From contig NZ_JHYA01000004.1 in NCBI RefSeq assembly GCF_000621545.1, forward strand, positions 186,001 through 250,000: a stretch of DNA of 64,000 nt. The letters run 5' to 3'. Source of the DNA: Anaerovibrio lipolyticus LB2005. Lineage in GTDB: Bacteria > Bacillota > Negativicutes > Selenomonadales > Selenomonadaceae. Shown in pieces: positions 44,101 to 53,264 of this stretch. Each line of letters opens with the position of its first letter. Within the stretch, counting starts at the first letter, position 1. A program made the translations under genes and the position numbers. The notes beneath the pieces are model-generated. The model worked only from the letters and a program-made list of their open reading frames with translations. It did no database searches and was not told the origin of the DNA.

Positions 44101-45027
44101 GTGAAATATGATGTTGAACATAGAAGAATATGGTTTAAAGGTGACATTGTGGATGTCAATGATGCAAAAATAAATGTTTTGGCTCCAACCTCCCAGTTTG
44201 GCCTGAATGTATTTGAGGGCATTCCTTGTTATTGGAACGAAGAAGATAAGCAATTATATGCATTTAGGTTGGAAGATCATTATGATAGGTTGCTTCGTTC
44301 TGTGAAATTGTTGCAGCTGGATTGCAGGTATTCCAAGGACGATTTTAAAAAAGGTTTTATTGATGTTATAAAAGCCAACGAATATGATGAAAATTTATCA
44401 GTAAGGCAAACTCTTTTTGTTGACGGATTTGGTTCCTGGGGCAGTGAAGGTCCTGTAGAAATGTTTATTGCTCCGATTCCTCGGGGACGCACAAGTGCTG
44501 AATATAATAAAAAAGGTTTAAAATGTTGTGTTACCTCATGGCGCAGAATTAGTGATGACAATCTTTCTCCCAGGATAAAATGCGGAGCCAACTACATCAA
44601 CAGTAGAGTTGGCCAGCGTGAAGCATTGAGAAATGGCTATGATACTTGTATTTTTTTAAATAAAAATGGCAATGTGGCTGAAGGTCCAGGTTCTTGCTTT
44701 TTTATGGTGAAAAATGGAGAGTTAATAACTCCTAAGCTGTCCAATAGCGTTCTTGAAAGCATAACCAGAGATACCATAATTAAAATTGCAAGAAATATTG
44801 GTATTACAGTTATTGAGAGAACCATAGAGAGAACTGAGCTGTATACCTGTGACGAAGCTTTCCTTTGTGGCTCTGCCATGGAACTGACACCTGTTTTAAG
44901 TATAGATGGGTATACTATTGGTAATGGTTCAGAAGGAGATATGGTAAAAGAATTACATAGAGAGTATTTATCCGTGGTCAGAGGTATGAATAAAGATTTT
45001 ACTGATTGGATAACTCCAATTTATTGA
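44101..45027 (+). CDS. Class IV PLP aminotransferase (IlvE-like)
   Basis: A 308-residue fold-IV aminotransferase resembling branched-chain amino acid transaminase. FGLNVFEGIPCYWNEE is near the start, the PLP lysine is in SPRIKCGANYINSRVGQ, and AEGPGSCFFMVKNGEL and LESITRDTIIKIARNIG form the cofactor pocket. GTG start with GGAGG upstream. A lone IlvE-like gene inside a polysaccharide locus, close to an aldolase and a decarboxylase, suggests that it aminates a keto acid for a glycan-linked amino acid. Ordinary leucine/valine metabolism is less likely in this context, but cannot be excluded. Confidence 0.83.
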   Translation: MKYDVEHRRIWFKGDIVDVNDAKINVLAPTSQFGLNVFEGIPCYWNEEDKQLYAFRLEDHYDRLLRSVKLLQLDCRYSKDDFKKGFIDVIKANEYDENLSVRQTLFVDGFGSWGSEGPVEMFIAPIPRGRTSAEYNKKGLKCCVTSWRRISDDNLSPRIKCGANYINSRVGQREALRNGYDTCIFLNKNGNVAEGPGSCFFMVKNGELITPKLSNSVLESITRDTIIKIARNIGITVIERTIERTELYTCDEAFLCGSAMELTPVLSIDGYTIGNGSEGDMVKELHREYLSVVRGMNKDFTDWITPIY

Positions 45028-45038
45028 GGTGTTATTAG

Positions 45039-45806
45039 TTGAGCAGTAGATATGTAGATGGAAGAGTTTCTGTAATAATGCCGGTTTATAATGCTGGCAG
45101 ATTTATAGGCAGAGCTTTAGAGTCTGTATTTAAGCAAACATATAGGGATATAGAGATTGTTTTGGTGGATGATTGTTCAACCGATAACTCCGCAGAAATA
45201 ATCAAATCATATCAGACTGAACATCCAGAGATTATTTATCATTTACAGGAAAAAAACATGGGGGCTGGAGTAGCCAGAAATATGGCTCTTGAAATGGCTA
45301 CTGGGCGCTATGTGGCATTTCTTGATAGTGATGACGTTTGGCTGCCAGATAAAATATCTCGTCAAATAAGTTTGATGAAGCAAAAAGAAGCACAGTTTTC
45401 TTATGCGGCTATCGAAATGATTGATGAGAATGATATGGTTGTAAAAACTAAAAGGAGTATTAGAGAGGAATGCGATTATTATTATTTGCTTAAGAATACT
45501 ATTATAGCTACTTCATCTGTGGTTGTTGATCGTGTGTTGGCAGGTGATTTTCGTATGTCACTGCGCAGGGGGGGACAGGATTATGCAACTTGGCTTAAAC
45601 TGTTGCGTGGAGGTACTATAGCTCATGGGATAAACGAGGTATTGGTTAAATATAGATTAACTCCTGGCTCGTTATCATCAAATAAATTTAAGAGTATACG
45701 TCAGGTGTGGGAAATTCAAGTTAATGACGAACAAATAAACGTTTTTAAAGCAAGTGTTAATATTATATTTTTCTTAATAAATGCGTTAAAAAAATATTTA
45801 TTTTAA
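45039..45806 (+). CDS. Glycosyltransferase family 2
   Basis: A 255-residue GT2 protein with the inverting-transferase N-terminus VSVIMPVYNAGRFIGRALES, VDDCSTDNS and FLDSDDVWLPDKIS (the DxD-like metal site). The C-terminus is hydrophobic and basic (NIIFFLINALKKYLF), which may hold it at the membrane. TTG start with GAGGTG upstream. Likely an early transferase of the O-unit built on the preceding initiating transferase; sugar unknown. Confidence 0.87.
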   Translation: MSSRYVDGRVSVIMPVYNAGRFIGRALESVFKQTYRDIEIVLVDDCSTDNSAEIIKSYQTEHPEIIYHLQEKNMGAGVARNMALEMATGRYVAFLDSDDVWLPDKISRQISLMKQKEAQFSYAAIEMIDENDMVVKTKRSIREECDYYYLLKNTIIATSSVVVDRVLAGDFRMSLRRGGQDYATWLKLLRGGTIAHGINEVLVKYRLTPGSLSSNKFKSIRQVWEIQVNDEQINVFKASVNIIFFLINALKKYLF

Positions 45807-45828
45807 TATGTTTTAAGGGGATATAGTG

Positions 45829-47157
45829 ATGGATTATAAAGAGATATATAAATATCTTATCTCTGGTAAGTATAAATTGGCATTGGTAGGTCTTGGTTAT
45901 GTTGGAATGCCTATAGCTGTAGAATTTGCCAAGCATATAAAGGTAATCGGTTTTGACATCAATGAAAAGCGTATAGAAGAATATAAAAATGGTATTGATG
46001 CTACCAATGAAATTGGTGCGGCTATCAAGGATAGTACTGTGGAATTTACCGCTGACCCAAAGAAGTTGTCCGAAGCAAAATTTATTATTGTGGCAGTTCC
46101 GACACCTGTAAAAGAGGATAACTCTCCAGATTTAAGACCTGTGGAGGGGGCTTCAAGAACTGTGGGCCAGAATATTAAACCAGGAACAGTGGTAGTTTTT
46201 GAGTCTACAGTTTATCCAGGTGTAACTGAGGATATCTGTGTACCGATTATTGAAAAAGAGTCTGGTTTAAAGTGTGGTATTGACTGGAAAATAGGTTATT
46301 CCCCTGAGCGTATAAATCCAGGTGACAGAGTGCATACTCTCACCAACATCCAGAAGATTGTTTCAGGCATGGATGAGGAATCGGCCCATGTCATTAAGAA
46401 AGTATATGATATTGTCATTAAGGCTGGTACCTTCCCAGTTTCTACTATAAAGACTGCCGAGGCGGTAAAGGTGGTAGAGAATAGCCAGCGTGATATTAAT
46501 ATTGCCTTTGTAAATGAAGTGGCCATGATTTGTGATAAGATGGGAATTGATACTGCTGAGGTCATTGCCGGGATGAATACCAAGTGGAATGCTCTTGGTT
46601 TTAAGCCAGGATTGGTGGGCGGTCACTGCATAGGTGTTGATCCATATTATCTTACTAATGCTGCTGAAAAATATGGTTACCACAGTCAGATTATTATTAA
46701 TGGCCGTAAGGTGAATGACAGCATGGGGGCCTATGTGGCCGATGCTGCCATTAAGCAGATGATAGAGGCTGGTATGGCACCGAAAAAAGCCACTGTGGTT
46801 ATTTTGGGCATTACTTTTAAGGAGAATTGTCCTGATACCAGAAACAGCAAGGTGGCAGATATTATTAACCGCCTGAAGGAATATGATATTCAGCCAGTCG
46901 TAGTGGACAACTGGGCAGACAAGGCTATTGCCAAGCAGGAATATGGTGTGGATTTGGTGCCGATGAATGAAGTACCAAAGGCAGATTGTATTATTGTGGC
47001 TGTGGGGCATAAAGAGTACAGAAATCTTTCTATGATGCAACTTAAGGACATGTTTAAGTCTGAGCTTCCGGACGAGGAAAAGGTACTTATTGATGTAAAG
47101 AGCCTTTATCGTAAGGATGAATTGGATATTTCTGGTATGAGATACTGGAGACTTTGA
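45829..47157 (+). CDS. tviB: UDP-N-acetylglucosamine 6-dehydrogenase (TviB/WbpA role)
   Basis: A 442-residue nucleotide-sugar dehydrogenase. LALVGLGYVGMPIAVEFAKH binds NAD, ESTVYPGVTEDICVPII and GYSPERINPGDRVH are family segments, and the catalytic cysteine is in GGHCIGVDPYYL. These sequences are closest in memory to TviB/WbpO. Oxidation of UDP-GlcNAc to UDP-GlcNAcA is inferred because the next three genes use that product. The ATG at 45829 follows AAGGGG; the GTG at 45826 is in frame. Confidence 0.9.
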   Translation: MDYKEIYKYLISGKYKLALVGLGYVGMPIAVEFAKHIKVIGFDINEKRIEEYKNGIDATNEIGAAIKDSTVEFTADPKKLSEAKFIIVAVPTPVKEDNSPDLRPVEGASRTVGQNIKPGTVVVFESTVYPGVTEDICVPIIEKESGLKCGIDWKIGYSPERINPGDRVHTLTNIQKIVSGMDEESAHVIKKVYDIVIKAGTFPVSTIKTAEAVKVVENSQRDINIAFVNEVAMICDKMGIDTAEVIAGMNTKWNALGFKPGLVGGHCIGVDPYYLTNAAEKYGYHSQIIINGRKVNDSMGAYVADAAIKQMIEAGMAPKKATVVILGITFKENCPDTRNSKVADIINRLKEYDIQPVVVDNWADKAIAKQEYGVDLVPMNEVPKADCIIVAVGHKEYRNLSMMQLKDMFKSELPDEEKVLIDVKSLYRKDELDISGMRYWRL

Positions 47158-47176
47158 TTTTGGAGGTTTACAAGGA

Positions 47177-48256
47177 ATGAAATACGCATTGATTGGCTGT
47201 GGACGTATAGCTATAAATCATGTTATTGCTACCATAAATAATAAATTGGAATTCGTGGCAGTGTGTGATGTGCTTCCGGAGGCAATGGAAAATTTGCTTG
47301 CCAAAAAGGAGCTTAATAATGACGCATCTATAAAAAGATATACTGACTACAGGGAAATGCTTGATAAGGAACAGCCTGAACTTGTATCTATTGCTACAGA
47401 GAGTGGTCTTCATGCGGAGATTGCTTTGTACTGTATAGAAAAGGGAGTCAATGTAATCATTGAAAAACCAATGGCTATGAATATTGATGATGCCCAGCGC
47501 ATTATTGATTTGGCTAAGGAAAAAGGTGTCAAGGTGTCCGCTTGCCATCAGAATCGCTTTAATATTGCTGTGCAGAAGCTTCGCAAGGCTGTTGAAGCAA
47601 AGCGCTTTGGCAAGCTGTCCCATGGTTCTATTCACGTGCGTTGGAACCGCAATGAGAACTATTACAAGCAGGCCCCATGGAGAGGCACATGGGCCCAGGA
47701 CGGCGGTGCTCTTATGAATCAGTGCATTCACGGTATAGATTTGCTCCGCTGGATGATGGGCGAGGATATTGTGGAGGTTTACGGTCAGACCCGTCAGCAG
47801 TTCCATGATTATTTGGAGGCTGAGGATCTCGGAATGGCAGTATTGACCTTCGCCAATGGTGCAGTTGCTACCATCGAAGGCACAACCAATGTATATCCAC
47901 AGAATTTGGAAGAAAACCTTTATATTTTTGGTGAAACAGGTACTGTAAAGCTGGGGGGCAAGTCCACTAATACTATTGACGTTTGGGATTTTGCTGACAA
48001 CCAGCCAGAGGATGAAGAAAATCGTGGTTTTCAGGAGCCAACCAGCAATGTTTACGGCAATGGCCACACAAAACTCTTTGCAGATATGATGGATGCAATA
48101 GAAAACAATCGTCAGCCATACGTGGATGCGATTGCAGGCAAGAATGCTCTGGAAACAGTATTGGCTATTTATAAATCCGCTGCTGAAGGTAAACCGGTAA
48201 AATTACCTTTAAATAATTGCAGTTCCCTTGATTTTGTGGGGAGGTTTAGTAAGTAA
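47177..48256 (+). CDS. wbpB: UDP-GlcNAcA 3-dehydrogenase, WbpB/WlbA
   Basis: A 359-residue Gfo/Idh/MocA oxidoreductase. GCGRIAINHVIATI is the NAD loop, VIIEKPMAMNIDDAQ the EKP motif, and WNRNENYYKQAPWRGTWAQD plus GGALMNQCIHGIDLL is the WlbA/WbpB active-site stretch. It oxidises C3 of UDP-GlcNAcA, with NAD regenerated through 2-oxoglutarate in known homologues. It overlaps the acetyltransferase start by one base. The whole tviB-wbpB-wbpD-wbpE run is colinear and tightly spaced. Confidence 0.92.
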   Translation: MKYALIGCGRIAINHVIATINNKLEFVAVCDVLPEAMENLLAKKELNNDASIKRYTDYREMLDKEQPELVSIATESGLHAEIALYCIEKGVNVIIEKPMAMNIDDAQRIIDLAKEKGVKVSACHQNRFNIAVQKLRKAVEAKRFGKLSHGSIHVRWNRNENYYKQAPWRGTWAQDGGALMNQCIHGIDLLRWMMGEDIVEVYGQTRQQFHDYLEAEDLGMAVLTFANGAVATIEGTTNVYPQNLEENLYIFGETGTVKLGGKSTNTIDVWDFADNQPEDEENRGFQEPTSNVYGNGHTKLFADMMDAIENNRQPYVDAIAGKNALETVLAIYKSAAEGKPVKLPLNNCSSLDFVGRFSK

Positions 48257-48813
48257 TGGAAAAGGATTATTTTGTCCATGAATCTTCCTATGTGGATGAT
48301 AATGTAAAAATCGGAAAGGGAACCCGTATCTGGCATTTCAGTCATGTCTCCTCTGGGGCAGAAATTGGCGAAGGTTGTAACTTTGGCCAAAATGTATTCA
48401 TTGGCAATGGAGTTAAGATTGGTAATAAGGTAAAAATACAGAACAATGTCAGCGTATATGAGGGAGTAACTCTGGAAGATTATGTATTCTGTGGTCCAAG
48501 TATGGTATTTACCAATGTGCGTACTCCTCGGTGCGAATATCCAAGAAATACCTCGGCGGATTATACCGATACCTTGATAAAGCGTGGTGCCAGCATCGGT
48601 GCTAATGCTACCATAGTATGTGGTACCACACTTGGTAAAAATGCTTTTGTAGGGGCTGGCTCTACTGTAACTAAGGATGTGCCGGATTATGCCATGGTTT
48701 ATGGTAATCCAGCGACCATTCACGGCTATATGTGTGCATGTGGTGATACTATCTTAAAAGCAGATGCCAAGCATTTGAAATGTGACCGTTGTGGCGTAGA
48801 TGTAGATTTATAA
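48256..48813 (+). CDS. wbpD: UDP-GlcNAc3NA N-acetyltransferase, WbpD/WlbB
   Basis: A 185-residue hexapeptide-repeat acetyltransferase. HESSYVDDNVKIGKGTRIWH opens the beta-helix, FVGAGSTVTKDVPDYAMVYG closes it, and a CACGDTILKADAKHLKCDRC zinc-ribbon-like tail ends it. It acetylates the 3-amino group added by WbpE to give UDP-GlcNAc(3NAc)A. Its ATG shares a base with the stop of wbpB. A second enzyme of this family is at 26471. Confidence 0.92.
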   Translation: MEKDYFVHESSYVDDNVKIGKGTRIWHFSHVSSGAEIGEGCNFGQNVFIGNGVKIGNKVKIQNNVSVYEGVTLEDYVFCGPSMVFTNVRTPRCEYPRNTSADYTDTLIKRGASIGANATIVCGTTLGKNAFVGAGSTVTKDVPDYAMVYGNPATIHGYMCACGDTILKADAKHLKCDRCGVDVDL

Positions 48814-48832
48814 TTTGAAAAGAGGATAAATC

Positions 48833-49915
48833 GTGCAATTTTGTAATCTGGCTGCTCAGCAGCAAAAAATAAAAAAATCCTTGGACGAAAGAATATCCAA
48901 GGTGTTGGCTCATGGCGCATATATTCTTGGTCCGGAGGTAACTGAACTTGAACAAAAGCTGGCAGAATATGTAGGAGTAAAGCATTGTATTGCCTGTGCC
49001 AGTGGCACGGATGCCTTGCTTATTGCCCTGATGGCATTGGGAATAAAGCCGGGGGATGAGGTAATTACCACAGCTTTTACATATGTGGCAACTGGTGAAG
49101 TAATTGCTCGTATTGGTGCAAAGCCAGTTTTCGTGGATATTGATGCCAAGACTTATAATTTTGATCCTACAAAGCTTGAAGCAGCTATTACCGACAAGAC
49201 TAAGGCTATTATGCCAGTAAGTCTTTACGGCCAGTGTGCAGATATGGATGCTATAAATGTCATTGCTAAGAAGTATAATCTTCCAGTAGTGGAGGATGCT
49301 GCCCAGAGCTTTGGTGCAACATATAAAGGCCGTAAATCCTGTAGCTTATCAACCATTGGTTGTACTAGCTTCTTTCCAACCAAGCCATTAGGCTGCTATG
49401 GAGATGGTGGTGCAGTTTTTACCAATGATGATGAGCTGGCAGCCAAGCTGGTAATTCTCCATAAGCATGGTCAGGACAGAAAGTATCATCATATTTGCAT
49501 GGGACTGAACAGCCGTCTTGATACTTTGCAGGCTGCTATACTGTTGGCCAAGTTTGAAGTGTTTGAGGAAGAAGTAAGGCTTCGGGCTGAGATTGGCAAA
49601 AAGTATGCAGAAGCATTGAAAAATATTGACGGTGTAGTTACACCGTTCGTTGAGGAGCATAATACCAGTGTATTTGCCCAGTACACTATTCAGGTGGAAA
49701 ATCGGGATGAAGTACAGGCAAAATTAAAGGAAGCGGGTATTCCAACTGCGGTACATTACCCAATCCCACTTAGTCAGCAGCCAATGTTTGATTACCTTGG
49801 TATCAGAGGTAGCGTACCTATTGCCGAAAAGGTAGCAAAGCATGTAATGAGTCTGCCTATGAGTGCTTATGTCAGTGATGAAGAGATAAAACTGATTGCA
49901 GAAGTTTTGAGGTAA
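48833..49915 (+). CDS. wbpE: UDP-3-keto-GlcNAcA aminotransferase, WbpE/WlbC
   Basis: A 360-residue DegT-family aminotransferase. QFCNLAAQQQKIKKSLDERI begins the protein, CASGTDALLIALMALGI and EDAAQSFGATYKG line the cofactor site, and the PLP lysine is in SFFPTKPLGCYGDGGAVF, which is the WbpE/WlbC form. It transfers an amino group from glutamate to C3 of the keto-uronic acid. GTG start after GAGGAT. Length and motifs fit the family exactly. Confidence 0.93.
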   Translation: MQFCNLAAQQQKIKKSLDERISKVLAHGAYILGPEVTELEQKLAEYVGVKHCIACASGTDALLIALMALGIKPGDEVITTAFTYVATGEVIARIGAKPVFVDIDAKTYNFDPTKLEAAITDKTKAIMPVSLYGQCADMDAINVIAKKYNLPVVEDAAQSFGATYKGRKSCSLSTIGCTSFFPTKPLGCYGDGGAVFTNDDELAAKLVILHKHGQDRKYHHICMGLNSRLDTLQAAILLAKFEVFEEEVRLRAEIGKKYAEALKNIDGVVTPFVEEHNTSVFAQYTIQVENRDEVQAKLKEAGIPTAVHYPIPLSQQPMFDYLGIRGSVPIAEKVAKHVMSLPMSAYVSDEEIKLIAEVLR

Positions 49916-49926
49916 CAACAAATATT

Positions 49927-51303
49927 ATGTTATTCAATTCCTATGAGTTTATATTGGCTTTTTTACCAATAACTTGTATAGTGTTTTTTATTTTAGGCCA
50001 TCAAGGCAAGCCGCAAATGGCTACAATTTGGCTGGTGGTGGCCTCATTTTTCTTCTATGGGTGGTGGGATATTCGTTATGTTCCATTGTTGTTTGCATCC
50101 ATAACCTTTAACTATATGGTTGGGCGTAAGCTTGAGAAAAGTCCAGGTCAGAAATCATGGTTGATATGTGGCATAGCTGTAAATCTACTTCTGTTAGGAT
50201 ATTTCAAGTATACTGATTTCTTTATAACTACGGTCAATGACATAGCAGGGGTGAATTATTTTGATTTACCACATATCGTTTTACCTCTTGGTATTTCTTT
50301 TTTTACATTTACACAAACTGCATATTTGGTTGATGCGTTTCGTGGTGAAGCAAAAAACGAATCTTTTATCACTTATTGTGAATTTGTGACAATTTTTCCT
50401 CATTTAATTGCTGGACCGATTATAAATCACAAGGAAATGATTCCGCAATTTATTTCGCCTATTACCTTTAAGCTGGATTACGAAAATATGGCCAAGGGTT
50501 TGACGATTTTTTCTTTGGGACTGTTTAAAAAAGTGGTTATAGCTGACAATCTCGCCATTTGGTCTAATAAAGCGTTTAGTGCTATTGATGCATTAACCCT
50601 GCTTGAAGCTTGGTGGGGGGCTCTGAGCTATTCATTACAGCTATATTTTGATTTTTCAGGCTATAGTGAGATGGCCATTGGCTTAGGTTTGATGATTAAT
50701 CTTAACTTTCCAATTAATTTTAACTCCCCATATAAAGCGTGTAGCATAATTGATTTTTGGCGTCGGTGGCATATGACTTTGGGATTGTGGGTAAAAAACT
50801 ATCTATATATTCCTATGGGAGGTAATCGTCACGGCGAATTAATGAAGATGCGTAATCTCTTGTCATCTATGTTATTGATTGGTTTATGGCATGGTGCTGG
50901 ATGGACATTTGTCATCTGGGGGGGGATTCATGGCGCTGCATTGGTTATTAATCATCAATGGAGACGACTGAAATATTCGTTGCCTCAGGTCATTAATTGG
51001 CTTCTAACTTTTATTTGTGTAGTTTTCCTTTGGGTGTTTTTTAGAGCGGAAAATGTTCAAGATGGTTGGAAATTTGTAACGGCAATGGTGAATGTATCGA
51101 ATATAGATGCTTCTTGGGTAACATTACGAAAGTTTCTGATATTGTGTATAGCAATAGGTTTAATGAGATATTTGCCAAATACCTTAGATTTGATGGATAA
51201 ATTTCACCCAAGCAAGAAGTGGGCAGTCATTATTGCTGCGTTACTTATATATTCTGTAATGCAATTAGATAGTTATTCGGAGTTTTTGTATTTTCAATTT
51301 TGA
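49927..51303 (+). CDS. MBOAT family O-acyltransferase (copy 3)
   Basis: A 458-residue polytopic MBOAT protein, very like the copy at 14329. Both start MLFN then YEF and share LPLGISFFTFTQ, FPHLIAGPIIN, DFWRRWHMTLGLWVKNYLYI and GLWHGAGWT with the catalytic histidine. It begins 11 bases after wbpE, in the place where the P. aeruginosa O5 locus also has an acyltransferase (WbpC), although that enzyme is of another type. It is probably for O-acylation of the polysaccharide made here, with the following gene as partner. Confidence 0.93.
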   Translation: MLFNSYEFILAFLPITCIVFFILGHQGKPQMATIWLVVASFFFYGWWDIRYVPLLFASITFNYMVGRKLEKSPGQKSWLICGIAVNLLLLGYFKYTDFFITTVNDIAGVNYFDLPHIVLPLGISFFTFTQTAYLVDAFRGEAKNESFITYCEFVTIFPHLIAGPIINHKEMIPQFISPITFKLDYENMAKGLTIFSLGLFKKVVIADNLAIWSNKAFSAIDALTLLEAWWGALSYSLQLYFDFSGYSEMAIGLGLMINLNFPINFNSPYKACSIIDFWRRWHMTLGLWVKNYLYIPMGGNRHGELMKMRNLLSSMLLIGLWHGAGWTFVIWGGIHGAALVINHQWRRLKYSLPQVINWLLTFICVVFLWVFFRAENVQDGWKFVTAMVNVSNIDASWVTLRKFLILCIAIGLMRYLPNTLDLMDKFHPSKKWAVIIAALLIYSVMQLDSYSEFLYFQF

Positions 51304-51345
51304 TGTTGTGCGCTGCAAATGACTTCTGGGAAGGATTATATATAG

Positions 51346-52464
51346 ATGGAATATAAGCGTTATACATATTTTATTATTGGAGCTTTGTTATGTTCTTTGC
51401 TGTGTCTTATTAGCGTGTTTTATATTGTAGATCCGATAGGTATATGGGGAAGCTATGAGATTCAAGGATTTAATCAAGCAAAAGTAAAGCAAGGAAACTA
51501 TCTTGATGTTTACAAGCCCTATGAATACGCTCGTGTACAGCCAGATGTAATATGGATTGGAACCAGTCGGGTGTATGTTGGATTTGCTCCATATGAAAGC
51601 GCAAATGAATATAATTTGGGCATGAGTTCAATTTCTCTTGCGGATGTCAAAAAATATTTGCAGTTTGTATATAGTGTAAAGAAGCCATCAAAAGTGTATG
51701 TCGGTCTTGATTTGTTTCAGTTTGGTCCAGAATATAAAAGAATGGCTTCAGATGAATTGGTGGATAAACGCCTAAATGCAATTAAAACTGGACATATATA
51801 CCATTGGGCAATGGCTGTGAAAGATAGTTTTGGAGTCAAAAAAACTATTTTACCAACCATGGAAGATAGCCGAGATAACAATACGGTTTATTATCAACGA
51901 GGTTGGGATGTAAAACGAGGTAATGCAGATAGCATTAATGTTGATGAATACTACGCATCACTAAATATTTATGGGAAAACCTATAATGATTTTAGCTATG
52001 ATCCAGAGGCAATGGATTGTTTTAGGGATATAGTAAAAGATGCAGCTGATAACAGTGTAGAACTGGTTGTATTTTTCAATCCCATAACTGTAGATTTGCA
52101 AGCCATGCAAGATATATATGATATTTCAGATGATTTTTACAGTATTAAGAAAGAAGTTGCCTCTATTCACCCAGTCTATGATTTTTGTTGGGTAAATGAA
52201 TACACTATAGATAGACAAAAGTGGTTTTACGATGCATCACACTTTCGGGATAATTATGGTAAAATGTGCCGTGATGCTATGAATGGTGATGATAACAGAA
52301 CGGCAATTTATTTAAAGAGCGAAAACGTGAATGAGATGATAGCGAGGGAACGACTTCTGTTTGATGAATGGAAAATTGTTAATATAACTTATTGTGATGA
52401 GTTATCTCGGCGAGTAATGGAAAATATAAGTATTGGAAGCTTAAAAAAATATATTGGGTTTTAA
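51346..52464 (+). CDS. SGNH-like acyltransferase partner of MBOAT copy 3
   Basis: A 372-residue protein with an N-terminal membrane anchor (residues 8-28) and exported domain. VIWIGTSRVYVGFAPYE replaces the GDS nucleophile block, and FYDASHFRDNYGKM supplies Asp and His. The pairing with an upstream MBOAT gene matches the two other pairs, yet the three partner proteins are far more different from each other than the MBOATs are, so they may recognise different glycans. Bases 52465-52648 after it hold no recognised feature apart from the next ribosome site. Confidence 0.75.
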   Translation: MEYKRYTYFIIGALLCSLLCLISVFYIVDPIGIWGSYEIQGFNQAKVKQGNYLDVYKPYEYARVQPDVIWIGTSRVYVGFAPYESANEYNLGMSSISLADVKKYLQFVYSVKKPSKVYVGLDLFQFGPEYKRMASDELVDKRLNAIKTGHIYHWAMAVKDSFGVKKTILPTMEDSRDNNTVYYQRGWDVKRGNADSINVDEYYASLNIYGKTYNDFSYDPEAMDCFRDIVKDAADNSVELVVFFNPITVDLQAMQDIYDISDDFYSIKKEVASIHPVYDFCWVNEYTIDRQKWFYDASHFRDNYGKMCRDAMNGDDNRTAIYLKSENVNEMIARERLLFDEWKIVNITYCDELSRRVMENISIGSLKKYIGF

Positions 52465-52648
52465 AATAGTTTTAATACAGTCATATTTGTTAGGTAAGTG
52501 TTTGATTGACCATATAGAAAAGAGTGTAATAATTGAACTTGAATGGTTATGACAACTTGAAGATTTGTAAATTGTGAAAACTATTTTGGTAGAAGATTTA
52601 TATGATGTATTATAAATAATTGTAAGGTACTTGGTGAAAGGTGTTAAT

Positions 52649-53263
52649 ATGATTGGTATTGTGGACTATGGAATAGGCAATATAGGTTCTATTGCTAATA
52701 TGTTAAAGAAAATTGGCTGTCTTGATGTAAAATTACTACATAAATCAGATGAGTTTCATAGTGTCGATAAGTATATTTTGCCAGGAGTGGGATCATTTGA
52801 TGCGGGAATGAAATTACTAAATCAATCTGGCATGCGCAGGGAACTTGATCTACAGGTACTACAAAATAAAAAGCCTATTCTAGGCATATGTTTAGGTATG
52901 CAGATGTTAGGCAGAGGTAGCGAAGAAGGGTGCATTCCTGGGCTAGGTTATATTCCTTTTGAGTGTGTAAAGTTTAACTTTGATGATAATAGCTTAAAAG
53001 TTCCTCATATGGGCTGGGATTATGCTGAAATAGCAAAGCGCAGTCCAATTGCAGTAAATCCAAAAGATATGTTACGTTTTTATTTTGTACATGCATATTA
53101 TGCTGTTTGCGATAATCATGAAGATATTTTAATGAAGTGTCAGTACGGTATTAATTTTGCAGCAGCAGTTAATAAGGATAACATATATGGTGTGCAGTTT
53201 CATCCTGAGAAAAGCCATGGTTTTGGAAAGTGGTTGTTGAAAAATTTTGTGGAGGAAGTGTAG
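52649..53263 (+). CDS. hisH2: Glutamine amidotransferase subunit for sugar amidination (HisH2)
   Basis: A 204-residue class I glutaminase like HisH. The nucleophile is in ILGICLGMQMLG, and the His-Glu pair is in VQFHPEKSHGFGKW. With HisF2 it delivers ammonia to WbpG. It is not a histidine-pathway gene here: no other his gene is present, and wbpG lies in the same locus. The ATG at 52649 has GAAAGGTG six bases upstream; the frame opens at a TTG 18 bases earlier. Confidence 0.9.
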   Translation: MIGIVDYGIGNIGSIANMLKKIGCLDVKLLHKSDEFHSVDKYILPGVGSFDAGMKLLNQSGMRRELDLQVLQNKKPILGICLGMQMLGRGSEEGCIPGLGYIPFECVKFNFDDNSLKVPHMGWDYAEIAKRSPIAVNPKDMLRFYFVHAYYAVCDNHEDILMKCQYGINFAAAVNKDNIYGVQFHPEKSHGFGKWLLKNFVEEV

Positions 53264-53264
53264 T

